Shown here: positions 20,091-29,043 of the stretch, one piece after another
Position numbering within the stretch: the stretch's first letter is position 1
Layout: each line of letters begins with the position of its first letter
Assembly: GCA_021780535.1 (NCBI GenBank)
Contig: JAJXYN010000007.1
Location: 1-50,054 of the forward strand
DNA: 50,054 bases
Origin: a bacterium
GTDB taxonomy: Bacteria > Patescibacteriota > Patescibacteriia > JAGPKW01
Reading direction: 5' to 3'
The notes under the pieces: model-generated
Told to the model about the DNA's origin: nothing
Seen by the model: only the letters and a program-made list of their open reading frames with translations
The model's database searches: none
Translations under genes and position numbers: made by a program

Positions 20091-20166
20091 CGCAGGATAG
20101 AGCAGTTGGCAGCTCGTCGGGCCCATAACCCGGAGGTCGTTGGTTCGAATCCAACTCCTGCTACCA
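20091..20166 (+). tRNA. Initiator tRNA-Met(CAT)
   Basis: Cloverleaf with unpaired C1:T72, GGG:CCC anticodon-stem pairs, anticodon loop CCCATAA, T-loop TTCGAAT, encoded CCA. Confidence 0.95.
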
Positions 20167-20167
20167 A

Positions 20168-20208
20168 ATAATAAAACATATCACGTAAGTGATATGTTTT
20201 ATTATTTT
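20168..20208. terminator. Bidirectional terminator
   Basis: AATAATAAAACATATCAC GTAA GTGATATGTTTTATTATT inverted repeat between convergent tRNA and CDS. Confidence 0.75.
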
Positions 20209-21262
20209 AATTCAACGTAACATCATTAGTTATTTCTTTACCGCTTCTTATCAAAATAAATCTCACCTTATCACCTATTTTATAATTCTGAAGAATAAAA
20301 TCTAATCCATCATTAACAAGATTATTATTCACCTCTGTTATCAAATCTCCAACAACAAATCCATAATTATTTTTAGGATCAACGGATTTAACATAAACAC
20401 CTTTTTCTATTTTCTCACCAGAACCAAGAACGTCTCCAAATCCAGAGAACGTTAATCCGACAAGCGTTGGTCTCATTATATAATCACTCTTAGTATCTAT
20501 AGAATAAATAACATTTTTTAAATATTCTGGAGAATATACAAAACTAGTTTTTACAGATTCTGATTTTCCAAATTTATTTTTTGGGCCATCTTTATATACA
20601 GAGCCATAAACACCTATTATTTTACCAGATAAATCAAATATACAAATATTATTAATATGATTATTTAAAAGCTCTATAATGCCATTAGATTTATTTTTAA
20701 CATAATCTATACTGATACCTTTATATCCATCATTAGAAAAAACCAATGAACCAATATTTGTATCATCATAAGAACCAAAAGAAGAGACTAACATTTTTTG
20801 ATTATTTATTTTTAACAAAACAAAATCATATTTATCAAAAATAATATTTTGAACATCATAATATTCTCCATTAGAAAGTAAAACAACATATTTTTTATTT
20901 TTATCAAAAAGTGACTGATTATTAGTAAATATCCACCCATCAGATGTAAAAACAAATCCAGAATTGATAATATCTCCTTTAGAATAAATATTTGTAGAAT
21001 TTTTTACAGCCAAATAAACCATACTATCATTGGTATTTTTATAAACATCCTGTAATCTTTTATCATTATCAACATAAACTTGTTCTGTTTTTTCAATAAT
21101 AACATTTTTTTGTGGAATCATTTTTTCAATATCAAAAGAACTCATAAAAGGAAGATTGATTTTTTTTGAGGTCAAAAAAATTACACTGCCAGAAAAACCA
21201 GCAACAAAAGCAATCATTATAATTAACACAAACAATAATAAAAATCTAAACAATTTATTCAT
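20207..21262 (-). CDS. HtrA/DegP-like protein with PDZ domain, apparently catalytically degraded
   Basis: N-terminal TM; SGFVFTSDGWIFTNNQ (His position is Gln), YDFVLLKI, no GNSGGP; C-terminal PDZ-like GVYVKSVDPKNNYGFVVGDLITEVN. Confidence 0.7.
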   Translation of the reverse strand: MNKLFRFLLLFVLIIMIAFVAGFSGSVIFLTSKKINLPFMSSFDIEKMIPQKNVIIEKTEQVYVDNDKRLQDVYKNTNDSMVYLAVKNSTNIYSKGDIINSGFVFTSDGWIFTNNQSLFDKNKKYVVLLSNGEYYDVQNIIFDKYDFVLLKINNQKMLVSSFGSYDDTNIGSLVFSNDGYKGISIDYVKNKSNGIIELLNNHINNICIFDLSGKIIGVYGSVYKDGPKNKFGKSESVKTSFVYSPEYLKNVIYSIDTKSDYIMRPTLVGLTFSGFGDVLGSGEKIEKGVYVKSVDPKNNYGFVVGDLITEVNNNLVNDGLDFILQNYKIGDKVRFILIRSGKEITNDVTLN

Positions 21263-21272
21263 AATTAATTTA

Positions 21273-22025
21273 TTACACTCTTTTAGCGGTTATTAAAATA
21301 GCAACAAGTAATAAGATTGAGATAATTAGCATTCTCTTTAAATAACTAGAGTTAAACTTATTGAATAAGTAATCTTTCATAACAGACGATAACACAAAAT
21401 TAAACAATAATACAATAATAGCATTTACATAAAAGCTATAAGGCAAAAACGAAACAACAACAAATACTTCTGAAGATACTAAAGATGATGCAAAAATATA
21501 TTTATAAACATCTTTTATATTTTTTGTGTTATAATAATAAACACAAAAATAAAATATAAAAAAGTAAATAAAGACGATAATGGTTAATAAAAATTTATTT
21601 AAGCCTAAAAATATATTAAAAGCGAACAAAGAAGATGTTGCTAAAAAAGAAGAAAAAAGAAATATATAAAAATCAACATCATTCAAAAAATAATTTTCTC
21701 TATTATGAACAATTAAATATCGTATATGTTTTAAACTTAAAAAACTCATTAAAAAGCCAATGAAATAAATAGCTATTTTTAAAAAATCATCCTTTATAAA
21801 TATAAAACACACAACAAGAGAAATAATAAATAAAAAATAAGAAAATAAATTAGTTAAAGATTTTGGGTTTGGTTTAAAAAACAATAAAGAAAGAATAAGA
21901 AATAATAAATTTAAAACAACAAACAAAATGGTAAACAAATTAAATCTACTAGGATCTAAATTTATATAATATAAATATAAAACATTACAAATAGGAAGTA
22001 ATAAATTTAATAATTTCAAAAACAT
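21273..22025 (-). CDS. Polytopic membrane protein, unknown
   Basis: 250-aa ORF of about seven or more hydrophobic segments. Confidence 0.65.
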   Translation of the reverse strand: MFLKLLNLLLPICNVLYLYYINLDPSRFNLFTILFVVLNLLFLILSLLFFKPNPKSLTNLFSYFLFIISLVVCFIFIKDDFLKIAIYFIGFLMSFLSLKHIRYLIVHNRENYFLNDVDFYIFLFSSFLATSSLFAFNIFLGLNKFLLTIIVFIYFFIFYFCVYYYNTKNIKDVYKYIFASSLVSSEVFVVVSFLPYSFYVNAIIVLLFNFVLSSVMKDYLFNKFNSSYLKRMLIISILLLVAILITAKRV

Positions 22026-22086
22026 TTTAAAAGATTAATTTATTTTATCTAATAGTAACCGATAAACAACAAACAGTAAAGACATA

Positions 22087-22209
22087 TTACAAACTATTGT
22101 TGATCAAAACAAAAACAAAATACAAGGCCCACAAAGACAATATAAAAAGCCCAAAAAGTATTAAAAAAAACTTTTTTTTATTTAAACCTCTTTTTTTTCT
22201 TCTAGACAT
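22087..22209 (-). CDS. 40-aa small membrane protein (MSRRKKRGLNKKKFFLILFGLFILSLWALYFVFVLINNSL)
   Basis: Missed by the ORF track because of its size; ATG overlaps the end of the upstream SanA-like gene; basic N-terminus then one TM helix. Confidence 0.6.
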   Translation of the reverse strand: MSRRKKRGLNKKKFFLILFGLFILSLWALYFVFVLINNSL

Positions 22210-22825
22210 TATTTTTTATTTTATATAAGACTAATTTAACCCAATTTGTAAAAAATGCTGGGATTTCTCTCATCTTAAATTTTACTATATCTTGGTAATT
22301 ATTTAAATCCGACGACAAACCAATACTATCAACACCAACAGAAATACAATCATACAAAGCCCTATTCATGTGATAATTTTGAGTAACCAATATTGCTGAA
22401 TTAATATTAAAAAACTTACGAGCCCTAAAACAAGTATTATAAGTATTTATACCATATATATCAGTTTCTATATCTTCCTCATGGAAACCAAGCTTTAAAG
22501 CATAGCTTTTCATGGTTTTTACCTCGTTATAATATTTTTCAGTCCCATATCCAGACAACAAAACTTTACTAATCTTTTCAGATTTATAAAGTTCGTATGC
22601 CATCCTCATTCTATCAGCCAAGATATCACTCGGCATATCATCACTCTTAACACTTGCTCCAAAAACTATAGCATATTCCTGTTTCGGGATAAGATTTACA
22701 TCGGAAAAAATATAACCAGAAACAGATTTCCATTCAATAAATAAATAAAAAATAAAATAAGACACTAAGAAAAATAGTATTATCAAAACATACCTAAATT
22801 TTGTAAAAATATTTTTATCCATCAA
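22202..22825 (-). CDS. SanA/YdcF-like (DUF218) membrane protein
   Basis: YAIVFGASV...ILADRMRMAYELYK...VLLSGYG...INTYNTCFRAR...ILVTQNYHMNRALY motifs. Confidence 0.85.
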   Translation of the reverse strand: MMDKNIFTKFRYVLIILFFLVSYFIFYLFIEWKSVSGYIFSDVNLIPKQEYAIVFGASVKSDDMPSDILADRMRMAYELYKSEKISKVLLSGYGTEKYYNEVKTMKSYALKLGFHEEDIETDIYGINTYNTCFRARKFFNINSAILVTQNYHMNRALYDCISVGVDSIGLSSDLNNYQDIVKFKMREIPAFFTNWVKLVLYKIKNNV

Positions 22826-22884
22826 ATAAGAAATTTAATAATTTTAAATTTCCAAATTAATTCTATTAACTCACTCTATCAAAA

Positions 22885-23610
22885 TCAGTTCTGTCCCGCA
22901 ATAGCAACACCTATAATCATATTTGTAAAACCATTTTCCCTTAAAACTTTAGCGCAAGTATCAAAAGTATTACCAGTAGTAACAACATCATCAAACAAAA
23001 TAATATTAAAATTTTTATATTCCAAAAAATCAATTTTATTATTTAAAACAAAAGCATTTTTAAGATTATTATCTCTATCTTTCCCAGAAAGACTAGCTTG
23101 ATGTCCAGTGTTTTTAATTCTTTCTAATAAATTAACAATTCTCATTTCATCCATTCCCACATCTTCACACTTATTTTTATTTATTCTTTTTAGTACTAAT
23201 TCACTCTGATTAAACCCTCTTTCATTAAATCTCTTATTATTCAAAGGAATTGGAACAAAAATAAATTTACCAAATTGCTCTTTTAAATAAAAAATAAACT
23301 TAAAAAAATCTTTATAAGTAATTTCAGCCAAAAATCTAGCAATATCATAAGCATATTTATATTTCAAAATATGAATTAATTCAGAAATAATCTTATTATC
23401 AAAATCAAAAAAATAAAAAATATCATCAATATAAGTAAGATTATCTATATTTTTCTTTTTAATAACATTAATTTCCATATCATTTTCATACTGGCATAAT
23501 AATTTTGTTTTATTAAAACAATCTTTACAAGCCCATTCACCTTCCTCTTTACAACCGACACAATAAATAGGAAAAATAATATCTAAAATAAATTTAAAAA
23601 GTTTGTTCAT
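22885..23610 (-). CDS. ComF-family phosphoribosyltransferase
   Basis: CVGCKEEGEWACKDC zinc site, VPIPLNNKRFNERGFNQSE, ILFDDVVTTGNT PRPP motif. Confidence 0.9.
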   Translation of the reverse strand: MNKLFKFILDIIFPIYCVGCKEEGEWACKDCFNKTKLLCQYENDMEINVIKKKNIDNLTYIDDIFYFFDFDNKIISELIHILKYKYAYDIARFLAEITYKDFFKFIFYLKEQFGKFIFVPIPLNNKRFNERGFNQSELVLKRINKNKCEDVGMDEMRIVNLLERIKNTGHQASLSGKDRDNNLKNAFVLNNKIDFLEYKNFNIILFDDVVTTGNTFDTCAKVLRENGFTNMIIGVAIAGQN

Positions 23611-23625
23611 AAAAAATGGTTGTTT

Positions 23626-23723
23626 AATAATTCAATAATAATGTTTTCGTTCATTTATGAAGCTCCTACAATATCTTAATTGAGCGGAATACCATGAAAA
23701 GAAAACATTATTATTGAATTATT
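23626..23723 (-). repeat. R element copy R2 (B-type) between clpC-like and comF
   Basis: Perfect 23-bp arms AATAATTCAATAATAATGTTTTC/GAAAACATTATTATTGAATTATT around core GTTCATTTATGAAGCTCC...TTGAGCGGAATACCATGAAAA. Confidence 0.9.
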
Positions 23724-23755
23724 TTAAACTTAATTAATTCTAAATTAACAAATAA

Positions 23756-23784
23756 AAAATAATGCTATTTCTAGCATTATTTTA
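23756..23784. terminator. Terminator overlapping the clpC-like 3' end
   Basis: AAAATAATGCTATTTCTAGCATTATTTT hairpin. Confidence 0.6.
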
Positions 23785-26308
23785 TCTTCAAAGAAATTTT
23801 TTTATTAAAATCAATACTCACATTTTTAATATTTTCAAAATTACCATTATCAACAAAAGAATCTATAAGTTTATTCTCTATTTCATCAAAAATTGCAGTA
23901 TCAACACCCCTTGCACCATTACCCCTTTTAAAAGCCACTTCTGCTATATAATTTAAAGCTTTATCGGATATTTCAATTTTACAATCACTTGGTAGATATC
24001 TAGATAACGCGTCAACTTTAATTCTAGCTATATCTTTTAAATTAACCTTTGTTAAATCATTGAAGACTAAAACTTTATCAATTTTTGCAGTGAATTCAGA
24101 AGTAAAAAAATCTCTAGTCAAATCATTTAAATTCTCTTTTTCATTTTTATTTTTTACACTTTCTTTATCTTTCTCATCTAAAGAATTAAATCCTAAATCA
24201 TTTTCAGAAATATCATCACTTCCTAAATTTGTAGAAATTATAACAACAGTATTTTTAAAACTAATTCTTTTACCAGTAGCATCAGTAACAAAACCAGAAT
24301 CCAATATTTCTAAAATAAGACTCAAAACCCTAGGATGTGCTTTATCAGCATCATCAAAAAGAACAACACTATACGGTTTTCTTTTAACAGCATCTGTTAA
24401 AACACCGCCCTCTCTGTATCCAACATAACCAGCAGGGGCTCCTATAAGTGAAGTAATCCCTATATTTTCAGAATATTCACTCATATCAAATCTTATAAAA
24501 TTTTCTTCATTATCAAAAAAATTCTTAGCTATATTCTTTGCAATTTCAGTTTTTCCTGTTCCAGATTTACCGACAAATAAAAAACTAGCAAGCGGTTTAT
24601 CTTTAAAATTAGATTCAAAAACCCCTCTTTTAATATAAGAAATTATAGAAGATATAATATCATCTTGGCCAATAATGCCATTTCTCAAGCCATTATCAAG
24701 ATTTTTTAATTTTAAAGAAATATTATTATGTAAAATATTATCAACAGGGACAGATGAAACATCAGAAACTATATTAGCAACATCAGAAATAGTCACAATC
24801 CCAAGTTTCTTTTTAGATCTAGTTTCACTCAAAGCTTTAAGGTTTTCCAATTTTTCAACCAAAACAGATTGTTTGTTTTTTATTTCTATAACAATTTCAA
24901 AATTTTCTTTTTCAATAAAAGAATCTTTCTCAATCTCAAGTTTATCAATAGATCTTTCTAATTTTATAATATCCTTCAATAAAACATTGTTTGTATTTTT
25001 AACTTTAATACGAGCACAAGCTTCATCTATCAAATCTATAGCCTTATCTGGCAAAAATTTGTCAGTAATATATCTTTTAGAAAACTTAGCCGCGCCAATA
25101 ATGGCATCGTCCTCTATTTTTACATTATGGAATTTTTCATAATTATTTTTAATACCCATGAGTAATTCTATAGTTTCATCAACAGAAGGCTCATTAACAT
25201 AAACTGGCTGAAACCTTCTCTCAAGAGCTGGATCTTTTTCAATATATTGCTTATATTCTTCAAAGGTAGTTGCACCAATAACTTTCACTTTTGATTTAGC
25301 TAATGCTGGCTTTAAAATATTAGCAGCATCACCATTACCAGTATTAGAACCAGCACCAACTATCGAATGAATCTCATCTATAAAAAGTATAATATTAGAA
25401 TCAGCATTAACTTCTTCTATAATATCTTTTAATCTAATTTCAAATTCACCTCTATAAGAAGCTCCCGCAATAATAGAATTCAAATCCAAATTAAATATTC
25501 TTTTACCAATCAAAACATCAGGGACTTCATTATTTAAAATCCTTTTTGCTAAACCTTCAACAATAGCAGTTTTACCAACACCAGCATTACCCAATAATAT
25601 AGGGTTATTCTTATATCTCCTAGAAAGAATATAAATCAATCTATCAATTTCTTTTTCCCTTAAAATAACCGGATCAATATTTTTTTGATTTTCAATATTA
25701 GTTAATTCTGTAGAAAAATAATCTAATGCTGGCGTTCTTTTATTATAACCACCAACATTAAAACCCATATAATCAGTAATATCAGAAAAGTTAGAAATAC
25801 TTTTCAATATTCCAAGAACAGATGCTGAAACCTCAGACACATTCAATCCACTTGTAACTAATATAAGTTTTAATCCATCATCATTGCTTTTTAATAAAGA
25901 ATAAAGCAAGTGTTCAGTTCCAATATAAAAATGATCATAAGATGCCGCAACCATCAAAGCATTATCAACAATTTTTCTAGCATTAGTATCAAATTTTACT
26001 TTTATTAAAGAAAAATCATTATTAAACAATCTCAAAGAATCATTAATTCTTGCATCAAGATTCGCATCAAAAATTTTATTTATTTTTTTAAACTTAGAAA
26101 GAATAGAAAAAGCTAGACTATCTGGATATATAGATAATGCCAAAAATAAATGTTTAGGAGCAACAAAAATAGAAGATAAAATATTTTTATCAACATTTTC
26201 AATTAATAAATTATTATTTTGCAAATATTCATCTTTAGCTATCTCATAGGCCAAAACACATATTTTAAGAAAATTTAAGCTAAATTTACCTTCAAAAACC
26301 TTAATCAT
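23777..26308 (-). CDS. ClpC/ClpB-type two-domain AAA+ ATPase
   Basis: Two Walker A motifs (GNAGVGKTAIVEG, GKSGTGKTEIAKN), FIDEIHSIVGAG, ALERRFQPV; N-terminal Clp repeats. Confidence 0.93.
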   Translation of the reverse strand: MIKVFEGKFSLNFLKICVLAYEIAKDEYLQNNNLLIENVDKNILSSIFVAPKHLFLALSIYPDSLAFSILSKFKKINKIFDANLDARINDSLRLFNNDFSLIKVKFDTNARKIVDNALMVAASYDHFYIGTEHLLYSLLKSNDDGLKLILVTSGLNVSEVSASVLGILKSISNFSDITDYMGFNVGGYNKRTPALDYFSTELTNIENQKNIDPVILREKEIDRLIYILSRRYKNNPILLGNAGVGKTAIVEGLAKRILNNEVPDVLIGKRIFNLDLNSIIAGASYRGEFEIRLKDIIEEVNADSNIILFIDEIHSIVGAGSNTGNGDAANILKPALAKSKVKVIGATTFEEYKQYIEKDPALERRFQPVYVNEPSVDETIELLMGIKNNYEKFHNVKIEDDAIIGAAKFSKRYITDKFLPDKAIDLIDEACARIKVKNTNNVLLKDIIKLERSIDKLEIEKDSFIEKENFEIVIEIKNKQSVLVEKLENLKALSETRSKKKLGIVTISDVANIVSDVSSVPVDNILHNNISLKLKNLDNGLRNGIIGQDDIISSIISYIKRGVFESNFKDKPLASFLFVGKSGTGKTEIAKNIAKNFFDNEENFIRFDMSEYSENIGITSLIGAPAGYVGYREGGVLTDAVKRKPYSVVLFDDADKAHPRVLSLILEILDSGFVTDATGKRISFKNTVVIISTNLGSDDISENDLGFNSLDEKDKESVKNKNEKENLNDLTRDFFTSEFTAKIDKVLVFNDLTKVNLKDIARIKVDALSRYLPSDCKIEISDKALNYIAEVAFKRGNGARGVDTAIFDEIENKLIDSFVDNGNFENIKNVSIDFNKKISLKIK

Positions 26309-26435
26309 TTTATTTTAAACTTAGATAATTAATTAGCATAAGCAATATTAAAACATTATACAGATTTTCACAAATAATAATATTTTAATTTTATCTAAAA
26401 AAATTAAACAACTTACAACTATAATACGTTACAAA

Positions 26436-26464
26436 ATTATAAATTATTAGCAGTCAAAAATCAA
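26436..26464 (-). promoter_or_regulatory. Promoter of the clpC-like gene
   Basis: TTGATT-N17-TATAAT on the minus strand, overlapping the CIRCE element. Confidence 0.7.
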
Positions 26465-26473
26465 GAGTGCTAA
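26447..26473 (-). promoter_or_regulatory. CIRCE operator (HrcA-binding site)
   Basis: TTAGCACTC-N9-GACTGCTAA; consensus TTAGCACTC-N9-GAGTGCTAA with a single mismatch. Confidence 0.88.
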
Positions 26474-26886
26474 ATTTCTCTATCCAATGCCTCATTAACC
26501 AATTTGTCAGCTTCTTTATTAAATTCACGTCTAACATGAATAAATTTACATTTATCAAAAAAATCCTTCATAATAAAAATTTTAGCAGCAATTTTAGATA
26601 AACCAAGATCTTTAATCTTATATTCTTTATTTAATTGTTTTACAACAAGTTCCGAATCAAGATAACACTCAATATCTTTAAATTTCTTAGTTTTACAATA
26701 ATTTAAAGCCCACAAAATAGCCATATATTCCGCTTGATTATTGGTGTTAATACCAATAGGCTCATTATATTTTTTAATATTAACGATATCACCATTTGTC
26801 ATTTTCTCGTCAATAACAACACCAATAGCAGCTGGGCCAGGATTACCACGAGAACCACCATCAGTGTGGATAATATAAGAAGACAT
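26470..26886 (-). CDS. RNase H-like protein
   Basis: IHTDGGSRGNPGPAAIG, NTNNQAEYMAI, YLDSELVVKQL, VRREFNKEADKLVNEAL. Confidence 0.9.
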   Translation of the reverse strand: MSSYIIHTDGGSRGNPGPAAIGVVIDEKMTNGDIVNIKKYNEPIGINTNNQAEYMAILWALNYCKTKKFKDIECYLDSELVVKQLNKEYKIKDLGLSKIAAKIFIMKDFFDKCKFIHVRREFNKEADKLVNEALDREI

Positions 26887-26939
26887 AAGTTTAAATAATT
26901 AATAGTTACTTAATTGATAGTTAATTAAAGTAAAAACAC

Positions 26940-27020
26940 AATAATAATATTTTCGTTCATTTGTGAGCTCCTTAAACATACTAATTGAGCGGAACACCAT
27001 GAAAAGAAAATATTATTATG
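26940..27020 (-). repeat. R element copy R3 (B-type) between recJ and the RNase H gene
   Basis: AATAATAATATTTTC/GAAAATATTATTAT arms around core GTTCATTTGTGAGCTCC...TTGAGCGGAACACCATGAAAA. Confidence 0.85.
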
Positions 27021-27045
27021 ATTTTTATTTATTAAAATTAGCAAA

Positions 27046-28758
27046 TCATAGATTAACACTTCTATAATCCATAAAATTTAATCTAAGTTCCCTACTTCCA
27101 TTCCATTCGTTTAAATTAATTTTATAAACTAAATCTATTCTATCACCAACCTTAAATTTTGAAAAAAGTTCAGAAGCTAAAGAAAACGCAAAACAAGAAA
27201 ATATAGATCCATTTTGTTTTAAGCTCATTTTAAAATGTTCAGAATTTCTACCAAAAACAGAAAAATCAACAATTTCAAGACTCAATGAAACAAAAACTGG
27301 TTCATCATTTCCCTTTCCATAAGGTTCAAGTTTTAATAAATCATTATAAAATTCAAAATTAATATTATCAAAAGAAATAATCATATCAATATTCAAATCA
27401 TTTACAAAAACAAAATTTTCTAATTTTTCTTTTGCATATTCTTTAATAGTTTTAACAAATTCATTATATTTATCAGGAGCAACACTACAACCACAAGCAA
27501 GTTCATGTCCTCCAAATTTTATAAACAAATCAGCATTATCTTGCATAGCTTTCGTAATATCAAAACCATTAAGACTTCTACCAGAACCAACCATACAATT
27601 ATTTTCTGTAGTCATAGCAAACGCTGGCAAATTAAAGTAATCTCTAATTTTAGTTGCGATAAGACCAACAACTCCGACAGGCCATCTATCATGATGAGCA
27701 ATAACAACTCTATCTTCAGAAACGTTTCCATTTTCTTTTATAAAATTTTTAACAGAAGTAGAAACAATATTTTGTCTTTCTGTATTTTTCAAATCAAGCT
27801 CCAAAGCAATTCTTCTAGCAGAAATAACATCAGTAGTAATAAGTAAATCAAAAGCAATCATAGCGTGATCCATACGACCAGCGGCATTAATCCTTGGACC
27901 AATCCTAAAACCAATATCAGAAACAGTAATTTCATCATGTGGTTTGTTATCAAAACAAATTTTAAACAATTCTTGTAGTCCAATATTTTTAGTCTTACTC
28001 AAAACTATTAAACCATATTTAACCATAATTCTATTTTCAGAAACAAGAGAAACCATATCGGCGATAGTAGCAATAGCAACAAGATCTAGATTCCATTTTA
28101 AAAAATTCAAAAATTCATCTTTACTTGAATGATGCAACGCTAAAGCTACACAAAACTTAAAAGCAACACCAACCCCAGCAAGATCATTAAAAAAATAACC
28201 AGACTCATCAAGTTTTGGGTTAATAACAGCTAGGGCGTCAGGAATTCTCCCAGGAATAGGATCATGATGATCAGTAATAATAATATCCACATCAAGACTA
28301 TTAGCTTTTATAACCTCATCAAATGCAACAATCCCAGTATCAACAGATATAATTAAATTAACTCCCTGTTGCTTAATATTTTCAATAGCAGGAATATTTA
28401 ATCCATTTCCTTCGCTTTTCCTATCAGGAATATAACAAAAAACATCTGCTCCCATTTTTTTCAAAAATAAAAACATTAAAGCAGAAGAACAAACACCATC
28501 AGCATCATAATCTCCATAAATACATATCTTTTGATTATTTTTTATAGCAAAATAAACCCTTTCAACCGCCTTATCCATATCTTTAAAAAGAAAAGGATCA
28601 TAAAGCTCATTATAATCAGGATCAAGAAAAGAATTAATTTCAAAATCAGAAATTCCCCTATTTGCAAGTAATTGCAAAATATTTTTGTTCAATTTCAAAT
28701 CAAGATTAACACCAAAATCCTCACCGATTTTCTCAGCAACTTTCCAATTAAATTTCAT
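27046..28758 (-). CDS. recJ: Single-stranded-DNA exonuclease RecJ
   Basis: IYGDYDADGVCSSALM, VDTGIVAFDEV, ITDHHDPI, NPKLDES, GPRINAAGRMDHA, GSGRS and FGGHELACG motifs. Confidence 0.95.
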   Translation of the reverse strand: MKFNWKVAEKIGEDFGVNLDLKLNKNILQLLANRGISDFEINSFLDPDYNELYDPFLFKDMDKAVERVYFAIKNNQKICIYGDYDADGVCSSALMFLFLKKMGADVFCYIPDRKSEGNGLNIPAIENIKQQGVNLIISVDTGIVAFDEVIKANSLDVDIIITDHHDPIPGRIPDALAVINPKLDESGYFFNDLAGVGVAFKFCVALALHHSSKDEFLNFLKWNLDLVAIATIADMVSLVSENRIMVKYGLIVLSKTKNIGLQELFKICFDNKPHDEITVSDIGFRIGPRINAAGRMDHAMIAFDLLITTDVISARRIALELDLKNTERQNIVSTSVKNFIKENGNVSEDRVVIAHHDRWPVGVVGLIATKIRDYFNLPAFAMTTENNCMVGSGRSLNGFDITKAMQDNADLFIKFGGHELACGCSVAPDKYNEFVKTIKEYAKEKLENFVFVNDLNIDMIISFDNINFEFYNDLLKLEPYGKGNDEPVFVSLSLEIVDFSVFGRNSEHFKMSLKQNGSIFSCFAFSLASELFSKFKVGDRIDLVYKINLNEWNGSRELRLNFMDYRSVNL

Positions 28759-28855
28759 TAAAAATTAGTTAATATTTAAAAAAAATTAGCAAAACATTGT
28801 AAACAAATTTTAAATATCAACTACATTTATTGTGTTTCTCTATGTTTTATTTTTA

Positions 28856-28953
28856 AATAAATTCAATAATACTATTTTCTGAACGTTGTGGAGCTCATTT
28901 GATATTTTAATTAAGCGGAACACCGAGAAGAAAACAGTATTGTTGAATTTATT
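28856..28953 (-). repeat. R element copy R4 (A-type) between PGK-like gene and recJ
   Basis: AATAAATTCAATAATACTATTTTC/GAAAACAGTATTGTTGAATTTATT arms around core GAACGTTGTGGAGCTC...TTAAGCGGAACACCGAGAAG. Confidence 0.9.
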
Positions 28954-29004
28954 GATTATTGTTGCAAATAATAAATTATAAAAATCTTATTTTTAATTAT
29001 ATAA

Positions 29005-29043
29005 AAAAAATTGCGTGTCAGCAACACACAATTTTTTATATTT
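29005..29043 (-). terminator. Terminator of the PGK-like gene
   Basis: AAAATTGCGTGTCAGCAACACACAATTTTTT hairpin. Confidence 0.6.
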
